Assembly (NCBI GenBank): GCA_029689965.1
Contig: CP121450.1
Location: forward strand, 2,666,001 to 2,730,000
Direction of reading: 5' to 3'
Source: Curtobacterium flaccumfaciens
GTDB taxonomy: Bacteria > Actinomycetota > Actinomycetes > Actinomycetales > Microbacteriaceae
Length of the DNA: 64,000 bases
The notes under the pieces were generated by a model that was not told the origin of the DNA, ran no database searches, and worked only from the letters and a program-made list of their open reading frames with translations. Made by a program: the position numbers and the translations under genes. Shown here piece by piece: positions 41,121 to 54,448 of this stretch; the stretch's first letter is position 1, and every line of letters starts with the position of its first letter.

Positions 41121-42033
41121 TCAGGGCGCAGTGAACAAGTCTACGACCTCGCGTGCCGCCGTGCCGACATCGGAGTTCACGATCCGCACGTCGAACTCGT
41201 CCTGGGCGGCGAGTTCGACCTTCGCGGTGTCGAGCCGACGCGCCTGCTCCTCGGCGGACTCGGTGCCGCGGCCGATGAGCCGGCGCACGAGTTCCTCCCA
41301 CGACGGCGGCAGCAGGAACACCAGGACGGCGTCGGGCATCGCGTCGCGGACCTGACGAGCACCCTGCAGGTCGATCTCCAGCATGACCTTGTCGCCGGCG
41401 TCGAGCGCGCGGTCGATCGGCGGACGGGGCGTGCCGTACCGGTACGAGTTGTGGACCGTCGCCCACTCGAGCAACTCGCGGTCGCGGATCATCCGGTCGA
41501 ACTCGGCATCGTCCACGAAGTAGTAGTGCACGCCGTCGACCTCGCCCGGGCGGGGCTTCCGGGTCGTCGCCGAGACGCTGAGGTTGACGTCGGGGTACTG
41601 CTCGCGGATGAACGCGCTGACGGTGCCCTTGCCGACCGCGGTGGGCCCGGCGAGGACGACGAGCTTCGAGCTGCCGCGCTTCCGGCCGCGGGCGGCGAGC
41701 CAGTCCGCGAGCTCGGATCGCTGCCGGGTGCCGAGTCCCCGAGCCGCTTCGACGGCGCGATCCGCAGCTCGCCCATGATCGCCTCGGCACGCGCCGGCCC
41801 GATGCCGGACAGGCTCGTCAGCAGATCGCGGACCCGCAGCGACTTCTCGGCGGGGGCGTCGGCGTCCGACCATGCCACGCGGGCGACCTCAAGCGCCGAG
41901 CGCTCCCCGAGGCCACGGCCGCCTTCACGGCGGCCCGGGCGCGTCGCGCGGCGACGGCGGCCTGCGCGGCGGCGACGCGGTCGACCTCCGGCGGGTTCCG
42001 GTGGGCCGGGAGACCTTCGCGGTCGGAGGTCAT
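41121..42033 (-). CDS. gmk: Integration host factor (mIHF)-guanylate kinase fusion (frame broken)
   Basis: The C-terminal ~185 residues are guanylate kinase: P-loop [41 protein letters not shown], and lid region. It phosphorylates GMP to GDP. The N-terminal ~110 residues match m[23 protein letters not shown], then [20 protein letters not shown] with a helix-hairpin-helix DNA-binding motif, and [16 protein letters not shown]. In mycobacteria mihF and gmk are separate adjacent genes. Two G-run losses (~41910 and ~41738) fall in the fusion region; correcting both gives one continuous frame with no stop between. ATG 42033 overlaps the pyrF stop. Confidence 0.85.
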
Positions 42034-43062
42034 GCGGCGGCTCCCAGGGCCGCGCGGATGCGCTCGGCACGGTCGGCGACGAGGGCCGCGACGCCGGCGG
42101 GGCCGTCCGTCAGCAGGCCGCGGGACTCGCTGACGAGCACCTGCTCGGCACGCGACCCGTACAGCGCACGGAGGTCCTCGATGCGAGCGCCCTGGGCGCC
42201 GAAGCCGGGCGCGAGGACCGGCGAGGGACCGATGACGTCCGCGTCGATGCCGAAGTCGTCGAGGTCGAGGGTGGCGCCGAGCACGAGCCCGACGTCACCG
42301 AGGGGCTGCTCGCCACCCCTCCGGTTGTCGTCTGCCACGTCCCGTGGGCGCTGCCCGGACGCGATGCGTGCACGCTGCTCGGCCGCGGAGCGGTTGTCGC
42401 CTGCCACGTCCCGTGGGCGCTGCCCGGCCGCGGAGCGGTTGTCGTCTGCCACGTCCAAGACGATACCGGCAGCGACGGTTCGCCCCGCGCGCGGGCCCTC
42501 GGCGAGCACGGCGGTCTGCAGCACACGGGCCTCGGGGTTGCTCGTCGCCGCGAGCACGAAGACGCCCGCGCCGTTCCGGCGCGCGACGTCGACGGTCCCG
42601 GCGAGGGAGCCGTAGCCGAGGTAGGGCGAGACCGTCATCGCGTCGGCTGCGAAGGGTCCGTCCCGGTCCAGCCACGCGAGCGCGTAGTCGTGTCCCGTCG
42701 AGCCGATGTCGCCCCGCTTGACGTCGGCGACGACCAGGAGGCCCGCATCGCGTGCCCGACGGATCGTCGCGTCGAGTGCGCGGTAGCCCGCGACCCCCGC
42801 GGCCTCGAAGAAGGCGATCTGCGGCTTCACGATGGCGGCACGGCCGGCGGCCGCGTCGACGAGCGTCGCGCCGAACGCGGTCAGACCCTCCTCGTCGCGG
42901 CCGAGCCCCACGCCGCCAGGGTGGCGGCGTGCGGGTCGATGCCGACGCAGAGCGCGGAACGCGAGACGATGGCGGACGCGAGCCGGACACCGAAGGAGGC
43001 CGTGCCTCCCGTCCGGGTCCCCACGCCCACCGCTCCGCTCGCCGCGCCGCTCACCGCGTCCC

Positions 43063-43066
<4 letters not shown>
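42030..43066 (-). CDS. pyrF: Orotidine 5'-phosphate decarboxylase with repeat insertion
   Basis: PyrF decarboxylates OMP to UMP. This is the long actinobacterial type: [34 protein letters not shown], catalytic [18 protein letters not shown], and phosphate-binding [14 protein letters not shown]. Between the strands [13 protein letters not shown] and [11 protein letters not shown] lies an insertion of ~45 residues made of repeats close to [15 protein letters not shown], encoded by 45- and 69-bp direct repeats. GTG 43066 overlaps carB by four bases. One break near 42905. Restored length ~345, against ~280 for typical relatives. Confidence 0.92.
42323..42463. repeat. In-frame direct repeats inside pyrF
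   Basis: Three copies of a block beginning GGTTGTCGTCTGCCACGTCC start at 42323, 42392 and 42437. The spacings, 69 and 45 bp, are both multiples of three, so the reading frame is kept. The block encodes the D-V-A-D/G-D-N-R-S-A-A peptide repeat on the minus strand. Confidence 0.93.
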
Positions 43067-46337
<3,271 letters not shown>

Positions 46338-46338
<1 letters not shown>

Positions 46339-47537
46339 CAGTTGGCTTCCTTGGTGATGTCTGCTGCGGGGGTGGTCGCGTCGGCAGTGGCCGCGTCGAG
46401 CGGCTTCCCGTCTCGACGCGCGCGCACCAGGTCCGCGAACCGGTCGAAGAGGTACATGGAGTCGTGCGGGCCGGCCGCCGCCTCCGGGTGGTACTGCACG
46501 CTGAACGCGGGCACGTCGAGCGCGCGCAGGCCCTCGACGACCTGGTCGTTCAGGGAGTAGTGCGAGACCTCGACCCGGCCGAACCCGGCCGGCGACTCGA
46601 GGACCTCGCCCAGGGGCGCGTCGACCGCGAAGCCGTGGTTCTGGCTCGTGATCTCCACCTTGCCCGTCGTGGTGTCGAGCACCGGCTGGTTGATGCCGCG
46701 GTGCCCGAAGGGCAGCTTGCAGGTGCCGAAGCCGAGGGCGCGGCCGAGGAGCTGGTTGCCGAAGCAGATGCCGAAGAACGGGCGACCGGTCTTCAGGCTC
46801 CCCTGCAGCAGCTTCCACCTGGGCGTCCGACGCGGCGGGGTCGCCGGGGCCGTTCGAGTAGAAGAGGGCGTCCGGTGCCAGTTCCTCCAGCTCCGAGCCC
46901 GTGATGTCCTGCGGCACCACGTGGACCTCGAAGCCGCGGGCCGCCAGGTACCGCGTGGTCGACGCCTTCACGCCGAGGTCGAGAACGGCCAGGCGACCGA
47001 TCCGCTCGCCGACGGCGGGGACGACGTAGGTCTCCGGAGTCGACACCGTCGCGGAGAAGTTCGCACCGGTCATGCCGGTCTGCTCGCGGACGAGACGCTC
47101 CTGCTCCGAGGCGTCCAGCGCCGCGTCCGCACCGCTGAACACGCCGCCCTTCATGGCCCCGGCGTCCCGGATCCGGCGGGTGAGCGCCCGCGTGTCGATG
47201 CCGGAGATCCCGACGATTCCGTCGCGCACGAGATGCTCGTCGAGCGTCGCGTTCGCGCGGTGGTTCGAGACGACACGGCTGGGGTCGCGCACCACGTACC
47301 CGGCCACCCAGATGCGACGGGACTCGGGGTCCTCGTCGTTCACGCCCGTGTTGCCGATGTGCGGCGCGGTCTGCACCACGATCTGCCCGGCGTACGAGGG
47401 GTCGGTCAGCGTCTCCTGGTACCCGGTCATGCCGGTCGCGAAGACCACCTCGCCGAGCGTGCGCCCGCGGGCGCCGTACGCCCAGCCGTCGTAGCGGGTG
47501 CCGTCCTCGAGGACCAGTACGGCCCGTTCGCGTGTCA
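46338..47537 (-). CDS. carA: Carbamoyl-phosphate synthase small subunit
   Basis: CarA supplies ammonia by hydrolysing glutamine. The N-terminal domain has [20 protein letters not shown] and [13 protein letters not shown]. The class I amidotransferase domain has [11 protein letters not shown], the nucleophile motif [15 protein letters not shown] and the His-Glu pair in [14 protein letters not shown]. One break near 46812: GAGCTG reads GAAGCTG, an inserted base next to AGCT. ATG 47537. Restored ~400 residues. Both ends overlap neighbours by one base. Confidence 0.95.
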
Positions 47538-48079
47538 TCAGTTCGTCCCTTCGCCCGCGGTGCGCGGGTGCTCGTGCTTCGTCGTCAGTCCCTGCAGGGC
47601 GGCGAGCGCTGTCGCGTCGCCCTCCGGGAACCGGAAGTAGGTGTCGAGGTCCGTCGCACCTGCGGCGCCGGTCGCCGTCCATCGCAGACGGACCAGTCCC
47701 CGGGCTCGACCACGCGGTCGATGGCCCACGTCGCGCGGTCCGCACCGCGCACGTCGGACGCGTCGACCCACCGGTCCGGTGTGCCGGCGTGGTGGAGCAC
47801 CACTCCGGTGTCGTGGATGGTCACGCCGCCGCGGCTCCGGAAGCCGAGACCGCCCGCAGTGATCCGCTCGAGCGGCTGGTCGGCGCGGGTCGTCGCGACG
47901 GTGAAGCCGTCCCAGGACCCGGCCGCCGGTCCCAGACCGGTCGGCACGGGGACGGGAGGCACGGCCTCCGCCTGCTTCCTCGCCCGCGTCCGCCAGGTGC
48001 GCGCCATCGCGACGAACAGGGCGACGACGAGGGCGAGGATGATGCCGCCTTCGAGCCACCGCAGGGCATCGCCGCTCAT
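47537..48079 (-). CDS. Membrane-anchored PH-like protein of the pyr operon
   Basis: About 181 residues with one N-terminal membrane helix ([18 protein letters not shown]) and a following beta-rich domain ([20 protein letters not shown]...). It matches the position and layout of the membrane protein Rv1382, always between pyrC and carA in actinobacteria; newer annotation calls it a bacterial PH-like domain. Function is unknown. ATG 48079 overlaps pyrC stop (ATGA). One break at ~47695 moves the last ~45 residues. Confidence 0.8.
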
Positions 48080-49434
48080 GCCGTGGCCTCCGTCCGCACG
48101 GCACGGGCGCGGCCGGCGATCGCGTCCGCGTCGACGACGCTGCCGTCGAGCACGGTGGCGTACCCGTGGTGGAAGGTCGCGATGACCCGTCCGGGCAGCC
48201 GCATGCCGAGGTACGGCGAGTTCTGCGACTGCCCGGCGAGGTCGGTCACGGAGAACTCCCGGCTCGCGGACGGGTCGTACAGGGTGATCTCCGCCGGGGC
48301 CCCCTCGACGATGCCCTGCCCGTGGCCCTCGACCCGGCCGATGCGCGCCGGCGCCTCGGACAGCACGCGGGCGACGTCCGCCCAGCCGAGGCGTCCGTCG
48401 TCCACCACCGCGGCCTGGACCACGCTGAGCGCCGACTCGAGCCCGACCATGCCGTTCGCGGCGGCGGGCCACTCGCAGCACTTCGCCTCGGCGGTGTGCG
48501 GCGCGTGGTCGGTCGCGACGATGTCGATCGTGCCGTCGGCCAGGGCGGCCCGGAGCGCGTCGACGTCCTCGCGGGAGCGCAGCGGCGGGTTCACCTTGTA
48601 GCGGGCGTCGTACCCCGGCGCGCCGTCGTGCCCGGCGATCAGGTCCTCGGTGAGGACGAGGTGGTGCGGGGTGACCTCGGCCGTGACGTCGATGCCGCGG
48701 GACTTCGCCCAGCGGATCACCTCGACGCTGCCGGCCGTCGACACGTGGCACACGTGCAGGCGTGCTCCGACGTGGTCGGCGAGCAGCACGTCACGGGCGA
48801 TGATCGCCTCTTCGGCCACGGCCGGCCAGCCCGCGAGCCCGAGCTCCGACGACAGCCGGCCCTCGTTCATCTGCGCGCCGATGGTCAGCCGCGGCTCCTG
48901 CGCGTGCTGCGCGATCACACCGCCGAAGCCCTTCACGTACTCCAGCGCCCGCCGCATGAGGAGCGGGTCGGACACGCACGAGCCGTCGTCCGAGAACACC
49001 CGGACCTTCGCCCTGCTCGTCGCCATGGCACCGATCTCGGACAGGTGCGTGCCCTGCAGCCCCTGCGAGACCGCCCCGATCGGGCGGACGGTGACGTACC
49101 CGGCGTCGTCACCGAGCGCCTGGACCTGCTCGACGACGCCCGCGGTGTCGGCGACGGGCGACGAGTTCGCCATCGCGTTCACGGCGGTGAAGCCGCCGGC
49201 GGCCGCGGCACGCGAGCCGGTGAGCACGGTCTCCGACTCCTCGTGACCGGGCTCGCGCAGGTGGGTGTGGAGGTCCACGAGACCGGGCAGGGCGATCAGA
49301 CCGTCCGCGTCGACGGCCGTGGCGCCGGCCGCGTCGAGACCGGACCCGACCGCGGTGATGCGCCGTCCCTCCAGGCGGATGTCGGCGCGCGAGCCGTCGA
49401 CCAGCTGCGCGCCGCGGATGAGGTGGGCGGTCAT
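48076..49434 (-). CDS. pyrC: Dihydroorotase
   Basis: PyrC closes carbamoyl-aspartate to dihydroorotate. The 452-residue amidohydrolase has zinc-binding [40 protein letters not shown] and catalytic [22 protein letters not shown] 49434 overlaps pyrB stop by four bases. The frame is intact. Typical class I bacterial dihydroorotase length. Confidence 0.95.
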   Translation of the reverse strand: MTAHLIRGAQLVDGSRADIRLEGRRITAVGSGLDAAGATAVDADGLIALPGLVDLHTHLREPGHEESETVLTGSRAAAAGGFTAVNAMANSSPVADTAGVVEQVQALGDDAGYVTVRPIGAVSQGLQGTHLSEIGAMATSRAKVRVFSDDGSCVSDPLLMRRALEYVKGFGGVIAQHAQEPRLTIGAQMNEGRLSSELGLAGWPAVAEEAIIARDVLLADHVGARLHVCHVSTAGSVEVIRWAKSRGIDVTAEVTPHHLVLTEDLIAGHDGAPGYDARYKVNPPLRSREDVDALRAALADGTIDIVATDHAPHTAEAKCCEWPAAANGMVGLESALSVVQAAVVDDGRLGWADVARVLSEAPARIGRVEGHGQGIVEGAPAEITLYDPSASREFSVTDLAGQSQNSPYLGMRLPGRVIATFHHGYATVLDGSVVDADAIAGRARAVRTEATA

Positions 49435-50407
49435 GCGACGGACTCCTTCGTGGTTGCTGCTGCCGTCTGCTCGGACCCGGTGAGCGCGAGGTACAGCACG
49501 GCCATGCGGACGCTGACGCCGTTGGCGACCTGCTCGACGACCGTCGAGCGGGCGTCGTCGGCGGCGACGCCGGCGATCTCGAGCCCCGGTTCATCGGACC
49601 GGGGTGCATGATCAGCGTGCGCTCCGGCAGGCGGGCGGCGCGCGCGGCGGTGAGCCCGAAGTGCCGGGTGTACTCACGCTCGTTCGGGAAGAACGCGTCG
49701 TTCATGCGCTCCTGCTGGATGCGGAGCAGCATCACCACGTCCGGCGCCTCTGCCAAGGCGACGTCGAGGTCGTGGTGCACGGCGGCGCCGAAGGGCCGGT
49801 CGACCGCGGGCAGCAGGGTCGGCGGGGCGACGAACGTCACCCCGGCACCGAGCGTACGGAGCAGCCAGGCGTTGCTGCGGGCCACGCGGCTGTGCAGCAC
49901 GTCGCCGACGATCGCCACGCGGACGCCGTCGAGGGCCTTCCCGCGGCTGGCGTCGCCGTGCAGCCGGCGTCGCATCGTGAAGGCGTCGAGCAGCGCCTGC
50001 GTCGGGTGCTCGTGGGTGCCGTCGCCGGCGTTCACCACCGGGACGTCGATCCAGTCGGCGTCGGCGAGCACGCGCGGGGCACCGGAGGCTCCGTGGCGCA
50101 TGACGATGCCGTCGATGCCCATCGCGCCGAGGGTCTGCACGGTGTCCTTGAGCGACTCGCCCTTCGACACGCTCGAGCCCTTCGCGGCGAAGTTGATGAC
50201 GTCCGCCGACAGGCGTTTCGCGGCGGCCTCGAACGAGATGCGGGTGCGGGTGGAGTCCTCGAAGAAGAGGTTCACGACCGTCTTGCCGCGGAGCGCCGGG
50301 AGCTTCCGGACCTCTCGCGTGTTGACCTCGGCCATCTCCTCCGCGACGTCGAGGATGCGGATCGCCTCGTCGCGCGACAGGTCGGCGGTGGAGAGCAGGT
50401 GGCGCAT
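49431..50407 (-). CDS. pyrB: Aspartate carbamoyltransferase catalytic subunit
   Basis: PyrB joins carbamoyl phosphate and aspartate. Carbamoyl-phosphate-binding [20 protein letters not shown] and [20 protein letters not shown], and aspartate-loop [10 protein letters not shown], are all clear; no regulatory PyrI is present, as in other actinobacteria. One break at ~49592 (GGGG reads GGG). ATG 50407 shares a base with pyrR stop. Restored ~325 residues. Confidence 0.95.
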
Positions 50408-50966
50408 CAGGCGGCTCCCTGCGTCTGCTCGATCACGAGCGTGTCCTCGCCGTCGGTCTCGGACAGGTGCAGCGTGACCCGCTCGTCGGACGCCGTCGGC
50501 AGGTTCTTGCCGACGTGGTCCGCGCGGATCGGGAGCTCGCGGTGGCCCCGGTCGACCAGGACCGCGAGGCGGACCGCGCGCGGGCGGCCGATCCCCTGCA
50601 GTGCGTCGAGCGCGGCACGGACCGTGCGGCCGGAGTACAGGACGTCGTCGACGAGCACGACGACCTTGCCGTCGATGCCGCTCGTCGGGATCGTCGTCCG
50701 CTGCGGCGCCCGGCCGATGCCGTGCCCGAGGTCGTCACGGTGCATCGTGACGTCGAGGGTGCCGACACGCTGGTCGCGGTCGACCGCCCACTCGGGCTCG
50801 ATGTCGGACAGGATGCCCGCGAGACGTTCCGCGAGCACGGCCCCCGTGTCGGGATGCCCAGGAGCACGAGGTCCGAGGCGCCGTGGTTGGCCTCGAGGAT
50901 CTCGTGCGCGATGCGTGTCAGAGCACGCGTGATGTCGGGGTGCTGCAGGACCGTTCTGGTGCCCAC
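50407..50966 (-). CDS. pyrR: PyrR bifunctional regulator/uracil phosphoribosyltransferase
   Basis: PyrR binds UMP and pyr mRNA to repress the operon, and has weak uracil phosphoribosyltransferase activity. The PRPP loop is [20 protein letters not shown]; the N-terminal helix [20 protein letters not shown] and [18 protein letters not shown] are typical. GTG 50966 is chosen because AGGAGGT lies six bases before it and because the preceding sequence is the RNA-binding loop. One break at ~50850 (G-run). Restored ~186 residues. First gene of the pyr operon. Confidence 0.93.
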
Positions 50967-50977
50967 GCCGACCTCCT

Positions 50978-51000
50978 TCCCCGCCTCACCGGACGGCATT
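50978..51000 (-). promoter_or_regulatory. PyrR-binding loop at the pyrR ribosome-binding site
   Basis: On the minus strand CGUCCGGUGAGGCG (50995-50982) matches 12 of 14 positions of the PyrR-binding consensus ARUCCxGNGAGGYU, flanked by GCC and GGG that can pair. The Shine-Dalgarno AGGAGGT begins four bases further on and the GTG start follows, so PyrR bound here would block ribosome access. This is the translational-repression layout described for Mycobacterium, not the antiterminator layout of Bacillus. Confidence 0.8.
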
Positions 51001-51023
51001 AAAGGATGCTGACGTGGTCAACC

Positions 51024-51544
51024 CTACCGGGACTCCTGGCCCCCGGCGACCGTCCGGCCGGACGGTGCGTCGTCGTCTGCGTCGCCTGCGTCGTCGGCCG
51101 GTGCAGCGGCGCCCGCGCCCCGCGGCCGCCGGCGTTCCGCCCGCCCGCGACGGCGCCGAGCACACCGTTCACGAAGCCCGCGGACTCCTCGGTCGAGAGC
51201 GACTGGGCGAGCTCGACGGCCTCGGCGATGGCGACCGCGTCGGGCACCTCGTCGTTGAACCGCAGCTCCCAGACCCCCATCCGCAGGATGCAGCGGTCGA
51301 GGACCGGCATCCGGGCGATCGACCAGCCCTGCGCGTGCTCGACGATGATGTCGTCGAGCACCGCACGGTCGTCGTCGACGCCCGTCACGATCTGCCGCGC
51401 GTAGTCCCAGCTGGAGGCGCGCTCCGGCTGGTCCAGATGACGCACGGTCTCCGTGGCGAGGACGTCCGCGATCGGCAGTTCGCGCACCTCGGCCACGTAC
51501 AGCATGTCGAGGGCGCGCTTGCGGGCCTTCGAACGAGCACTCAT
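51024..51544 (-). CDS. nusB: Transcription antitermination factor NusB
   Basis: NusB binds boxA RNA with NusE in rRNA antitermination. The conserved core runs ARSKARKRALDMLYVAEVRE through VLDRCILRMGVWELRFNDEV and AIAEAVELAQSLSTEESAGFVNGVLGAVA. The uncorrected frame runs on to 50999 with a basic, low-complexity tail. Restoring one G near 51125 instead gives an acidic tail (PADDAGDADDDAPSGR) ending at a TAG at 51024, which is more usual and leaves room for the PyrR leader. ATG 51544. The choice of end is inferred. Confidence 0.9.
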
Positions 51545-51555
51545 ACGGTCAGCGC

Positions 51556-52119
51556 CTAGGAGTTGACGCGGCCGAGGAAGCTGCCGTCGCGCGTGTCGAT
51601 CTTCACCAGGGTGTCCGTCTCGAGGTACAGCGGGACCTGGATCTGGTACCCGGTGGCCTTGATCGTCGCCGGCTTCGTGCCGCCGGAGGAGCGGTCGCCC
51701 TGCAGGCCCGGCTCGGTCTCGATCTCGGTGGTGATCGACGTCGGGAGCTCGATGTAGAGCGGGGTGCCCTCGTTGATGGCGATGGTGACCATGGCCGACT
51801 CGAGCAGGAAGTTCTTCGCGTCGCCGACCACGGTGGCGGGGACCGGGATCTGGTCGTACGTGTCGGTGTCCATGAACACGTACGAGTCGCCGTCCTCGTA
51901 GAGGTACTGGTAGTCGCGACGGTCCACGGTCGCGGTCTCGATCTTCGCGCCGGCGTTGAACGTCCGGTCGACGACCTTGCCCGACACGACGTTCTTGAGC
52001 TTCGTCCGGACGAACGCGCCGCCCTTGCCCGGCTTGACGTGCTGGAACTCGACGACCGACCAGAGCTGCCCGTCGATGATGAGAACGGCGCCGTTCTTGA
52101 TGTCAGTGGTACTGGCCAT
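51556..52119 (-). CDS. efp: Elongation factor P
   Basis: EF-P relieves ribosome stalling at polyproline. The 187-residue protein has three beta domains; the tip loop [19 protein letters not shown] carries Lys32 at the position that is modified in some bacteria, and the C-terminal signature is [29 protein letters not shown] 52119. Eleven bases upstream of nusB. The frame is intact. Confidence 0.97.
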   Translation of the reverse strand: MASTTDIKNGAVLIIDGQLWSVVEFQHVKPGKGGAFVRTKLKNVVSGKVVDRTFNAGAKIETATVDRRDYQYLYEDGDSYVFMDTDTYDQIPVPATVVGDAKNFLLESAMVTIAINEGTPLYIELPTSITTEIETEPGLQGDRSSGGTKPATIKATGYQIQVPLYLETDTLVKIDTRDGSFLGRVNS

Positions 52120-52235
52120 GAGTCTTCGATGTCCCGTTCGATCGCGTTGTGAAGGTCTGCGGGCCGCGCTGGGCCCCGGACGAGTGTAGCGGACGCGCCC
52201 ACGCGGGCCCGGCGTCGGTCACCGCCGGACGATGC

Positions 52236-52345
52236 AGGCCCGCACTCGCGTGCCCGCGCGCCTGCACTCGCGCCCGCGCGCGCCCGCGCTTGCCCGCACT
52301 CGCGTCCCGCGCGCCCGCACTCGCGTGCCCGCTCGCCGTCACTCG
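52236..52345. repeat. Degenerate ~20-bp tandem array at the ubiB 3' end
   Basis: Five to six imperfect units of about 20-22 bp, close to CACGCGAGTGCGGGCGCGCG on the minus strand, lie between the ubiB stop and the efp start. The first unit (CACGAGTGACGGCGAGCGGG) contains the last two ubiB codons and its TGA, so the array appears to have grown from the end of that gene. Confidence 0.75.
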
Positions 52346-54029
52346 TGCTTCCGCGTCCGGAACGCGTCGATCGCCGCCCAGCCGAGCAGCACCACGGCCG
52401 CTCCCCGAGCACCGCGCCCGCGACCCCGGTGGAGATGACCGCGGACGGTCGCGCGGGCGACGCCAGGTACACGATCGACAGGATGCCCGAGCCGGCACCG
52501 AGCAGCACCAGGAGCACGCGCCGGATGACCCCGTTCAGCGTCTGCCGGTCCCGTCGGTCGGAGAACAGCCTGATGTTGACCGAGAAGCTTCCCGGTCTCG
52601 ATCGCCTCGCCGATGCGGTCGACCCGGCGAGGCAGGCGTCTCGCAGCCGACACCGCCCCGAACAGCTCGCGCACCGCCACGTCGCGGAGCTTCCCCGGCC
52701 GCAGCTGATCGCGGATCTGCTCCCGCGCCAGGCCACGGGACTCCTCGAGCAGGTCGAACGACGGCGCCAGCGTCCGGAGCGTGCCCTCGAAGATCGCGAG
52801 GGCACGGGCGGCTGCGACGAAGTCCGGCGGCGCCTTCAACCGGTACCGTCCGAAGACCTCGACGGCGTCGTCCACGGTCTCCACGCCGATCCGGGCGCCG
52901 GGGCCGAGCTCGTCCGCCACGAACCGGGCGATGTCCCGACGGAAGTCCGGCTCGTCCTGGGCGTCGCGGACCGGCGCCATCCGGAGCACGGCGTCCGCGA
53001 TCCGTGAGGTGTCGTCCTGCACGTACGCGGCGAGGAGCTCCTGCACGGTCTCGCGCAGGCCCGGGTCGAGCCGTCCGACCGAGCCGAAGTCGATGAGCGC
53101 CGGTCGGCCGTCCGGCAGCACGAGGACGTTCCCGGGTGGAGGTCCGCGTGGTACACGCCGTCGAACACCACCTGCCGCAGGAACGCACGGAGGATCGCCC
53201 GCATCGGTTCGTCGAGGTCGCGGTCGGCCCTCGCCGCGCGGATCGCACTGAGCGTGTCGCCCTCGAGGAACTCCATCACGAGCACCCGACGTCCGGACAG
53301 GTCCGGGTAGGGCTCCGGGAAGCGCACCTCGTCGGGCCGGGCGCTCCGGGCCTGCGCCGCACGCAGCGCCGTGAGGTTCCGGAGCTCGGAGCCGAAGTCG
53401 ACCTGCCGGATCAGGTCCTCCGCGTACTGCGCGGCGACGTCCTGCACCCCGACCTGCCGCGCCTCGACCGACCACCGCGCCATGAACCGCACGACCCGCA
53501 ACGCGATGTCCACGTCCCGGCGCACGGCGGCGTCGATCCCCGGACGCTGCACCTTGACGGCCACGCTCGCACCGTCGGCGAGGCGGGCCCGGTGCACCTG
53601 GGCGATGGATGCGGCAGCGACCGGCACCGGGTCGAACGCCGCGAAGACCTCGTCCACCGGGGCGCCGAGCTCCCGCTCGAGCAGCGCGGCGACCTCGTCC
53701 GCGGGGGCCGGGGTGACACTGCGCTGCAGGTGCGCGAGCCCCTCCGTCCACTCCTCGGGCAGGAGGTCGTCACGCGTGGAGAGCAGCTGGCCCATCTTCA
53801 CGAACCCGCCACCGGCTTCCTCGAGCGCTCGGCGCAGGTGCTCCGCCTGCCTCCGCCGGACGTCGGAGGTCGCCGGGTCGTGCGAGAAGTCGAGCCGGCG
53901 AAACGGCACCAGGCCGTGCCGGCGCGCGATCGAGAGCAGCTCCGTGAAGCGGCGACCGCGCGACCGGAGGGTCCCGGCGTCGGTGCCCTTCGGCGTGGAC
54001 AGGTCGCTGAGTCGGGGCGGGTTGGGCAC
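52339..54029 (-). CDS. UbiB/AarF-family atypical kinase (frame broken)
   Basis: A membrane-anchored ABC1/UbiB protein-kinase-like ATPase of ~560 residues. Features: N-terminal KxGQ motif GGGFVKMGQLLSTRDDLLPEEW, Ala-rich loop FDPVPVAAASIAQVHRARLADG, VAVKVQRPGID with the catalytic-type Lys, [28 protein letters not shown] holding the H-x-D and D-F-G equivalents, and two C-terminal helices (VLLVLLGAGSGILSIVYLA; VAGAVLGAAVVLLGWAAI). The substrate is unknown in actinobacteria. GTG 54029 start is tentative. Breaks: ~53137, ~52587 (AAGCTC reads AAGCTTC) and ~52405. It interrupts the usual aroB-efp order. Confidence 0.87.
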
Positions 54030-54157
54030 GGCACCAGTCTGCTCCCCGCCCTGCGTGCGTGCGGTGCCAGTCCTCCACAGTCTGGAGGCGCGGCTCGCCC
54101 TCCACAGATCGGCTCGCCTGCGCGCCCAGCTCGGGCCCACCCCGTCAGGCTGCCGTC

Positions 54158-54448
54158 ATGGAGACAGCACTCGTCACGGCGCTCATCGCCGCCGGTGCCG
54201 CGATCATCGCCGCGGTGGTCAGCTGGTTCGGTGCCTTCCAGAACCGCCGAACCGCTGATCGGGACCACACGTGGAAGCGGCTCACGTGGGCGATGCGCCC
54301 GCCTCGAAGTCACGCGGAATACGACATCTCGAGGACTGTGCTCGAACGGCTCATGACCGTACGGTGGGCCTCCAAGGCCGACCAGAACCTCGCCGTCCGC
54401 GCGCTTCGACGGCATACCCCACCGAGCCCAGACGAGGAGAACACCTGA
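54158..54448 (+). CDS. Small single-helix membrane protein, unknown
   Basis: This is a 96-residue intact frame from ATG 54158. The N-terminal helix METALVTALIAAGAAIIAAVVSWFGAF is followed by a basic, aromatic segment (NRRTADRDHTWKRLTWAMRP) and a helical cytoplasmic part. No family is recognised with certainty; small proteins with one helix and T-W-x-R-x-x-W-A are common in Microbacteriaceae as far as I recall. It is on the plus strand against the local trend and overlaps the next gene (TGATG), so the pair is probably co-translated. Confidence 0.6.
   Translation: METALVTALIAAGAAIIAAVVSWFGAFQNRRTADRDHTWKRLTWAMRPPRSHAEYDISRTVLERLMTVRWASKADQNLAVRALRRHTPPSPDEENT

Noticed and set aside
48166..49611. 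Plus-strand frame antisense to pyrC and pyrB
   Set aside because: Shadow of an intact, well-conserved gene; no start signal.
50999..51140. Basic low-complexity C-terminal tail of NusB
   Set aside because: It would overlap the PyrR-binding loop; restoring one G gives an acidic tail with an earlier stop, as is more usual.
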